Source: Euryarchaeota archaeon UBA10 (GTDB lineage Archaea; Thermoplasmatota; Poseidoniia; Poseidoniales; Poseidoniaceae). Taken from it: a DNA stretch of 5,975 nt. Position 1 is the stretch's first letter. Every line of letters begins with the position of its first letter. Shown in pieces: positions 5,122 through 5,975 of this stretch. The translations under genes and the position numbers were made by a program. The stretch spans positions 1 to 5,975 of the forward strand of contig DAGO01000132.1 of NCBI GenBank assembly GCA_002498185.1, in the 5' to 3' direction. The notes below the pieces were generated by a model. The model was not told the DNA's origin, ran no database searches, and worked only from the letters and a program-made list of their open reading frames with translations.

Positions 5122-5955
5122 ATGGGCCATGGAGCCCGGGTTCTGATTGACCGTTTGCGCATGCGCAAAGACAACATCAAAGCGCTAGGCCAGCATTTTT
5201 TGAACAATGAGGAAATCCTTGACGAAACAATGCGCTTAGCAGAGGTTTCTCCACAAGACCATGTGATTGAAATCGGACCCGGTCCCGGGGTTTTGACCGA
5301 AAGATTACTCGAGACGGGATGTGAACTGACATCGATTGAAATCGATCCTGAAGTTTGCGGGTTCCTTAGAGATAACTTCCCAAATCTCGAGCTGGTTGAA
5401 GGAGATGCCCTCAAGGTAAAATGGCCGAAGGCAAACAAAGTCGTGGCAAATATCCCTTACCAGATTTCTTCACCTCTAATCGATGTTATCACTCGTACCA
5501 ATTCGATTGATTACGTCGTAATTCTTGTTCAGGAAGAGTTCGCAGAAAGGCTGGTTGTGGAATGGGAAAGCGATAGAGGCAGTTTAGGAATGTGCACTAT
5601 GTTGGATTGGGATTGTACTTTCGAAATGCGGGTTGGGCCACATTGTTTCACGCCTTCACCTCAGGTTCACTCCCGTCTAGTAACTATGAGGCGCAAGGAA
5701 TCTCCGGCGAATTCTAAGTTGGCGAAATTATTGATTCGGCAAGCATTCGCTCAAAGGCGCAAAAAAATCCGAAATACTCTCTCAAAAGCCCCGAAAAGAA
5801 TCGCCAGGGTTAGTGGCTGGCACGCAAAAATCTATCGCGATGCCATTCAGTCGCTCGATTGGGATTTATTTGAAGAAAGGCCTGAGGATTTAGAAATCGA
5901 AGATTGGCTCGAATTAGCACGACTTCTTGAGGATGCTCGTGAGGCGATGGGTTGA
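5122..5955 (+). CDS. ksgA: 16S rRNA dimethyladenosine transferase KsgA/Dim1
   Basis: KsgA (RsmA/Dim1) uses S-adenosylmethionine to dimethylate two adjacent adenosines in the 3' terminal helix 45 of small-subunit rRNA, a late assembly checkpoint. The 277-residue protein has the full set of family motifs: GQHFL (23-27), the SAM-binding loop IEIGPGPGVLT (49-59), the acidic ribose-binding motif IEID (72-75), GDAL (94-97), the catalytic NIPY within ANIPYQISSP (109-118), QEEFAERL (137-144), FTPSPQVHSRLV (176-187), and the C-terminal RNA-binding AFAQRRKKIRNTL (208-220). Nothing essential is missing. The start at ATG 5122 follows an SD that overlaps the DUF655 stop; GTG 5113 would add three residues. 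It is the last complete gene of the operon here; in many archaea a HemK/PrmC-type methyltransferase follows, but the window ends 20 bases later. Confidence 0.95.
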   Translation: MGHGARVLIDRLRMRKDNIKALGQHFLNNEEILDETMRLAEVSPQDHVIEIGPGPGVLTERLLETGCELTSIEIDPEVCGFLRDNFPNLELVEGDALKVKWPKANKVVANIPYQISSPLIDVITRTNSIDYVVILVQEEFAERLVVEWESDRGSLGMCTMLDWDCTFEMRVGPHCFTPSPQVHSRLVTMRRKESPANSKLAKLLIRQAFAQRRKKIRNTLSKAPKRIARVSGWHAKIYRDAIQSLDWDLFEERPEDLEIEDWLELARLLEDAREAMG

Positions 5956-5975
5956 CATCTAACCGCCCGCTCGGC

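Noticed and set aside
5276..5290. Palindromic GC-rich stretch in ksgA
   Set aside because: It encodes the conserved GPGPG SAM-binding loop, so codon constraint explains it.

Overview
The window most resembles a genome fragment from a mesophilic euryarchaeon. The best fit is the Marine Group II/III (Poseidoniales-like, Thermoplasmatota) lineage, but that placement is inferred from memory of gene content, not from a tree. The domain call is firm: the right half carries eL21, RNA polymerase subunit F (Rpb4), a DUF655 protein and the dimethyladenosine transferase KsgA in the fixed order seen in many archaea, preceded by the archaeal/eukaryotic pseudouridine synthase Pus10. Start sites also fit: most genes have a GGTGAT- or GAGTGAT-type Shine-Dalgarno (SD) sequence four bases before an ATG.

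Layout. Positions 1-155 hold no gene I can support. Positions 156-1943 (minus strand) form a tightly coupled four-gene operon: xseA, xseB, a small MIP18/DUF59-like protein, and a 39-residue single-pass membrane protein. The genes overlap by 1 to 4 bases. The two Exo VII subunits are of bacterial type. Positions 1944-2065 are a divergent intergenic region with an AT-rich stretch and a GC-rich, potentially structured leader. Positions 2066-3751 (plus strand) encode Pus10 with a SAP domain and a basic linker inserted in its catalytic half, plus a long acidic N-terminal tail. An 84-base gap with a TATA-like box leads to the operon eL21 - rpoF - DUF655 - ksgA (3836-5955). The window ends 20 bases after ksgA.

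How they work together. The plus-strand genes serve translation and transcription: tRNA pseudouridylation (Pus10), large-subunit structure (eL21), the RNA polymerase stalk (RpoF), a putative nucleic-acid-binding protein (DUF655) and late 16S rRNA dimethylation (KsgA). The minus-strand operon pairs a single-strand DNA nuclease with a possible Fe-S cluster assembly factor and a tiny membrane protein; any functional link beyond co-expression is unproven.

I see no mobile elements, CRISPR arrays, tRNA or rRNA genes. The most notable items are the SAP-bearing Pus10 and the two small genes coupled to xseAB.
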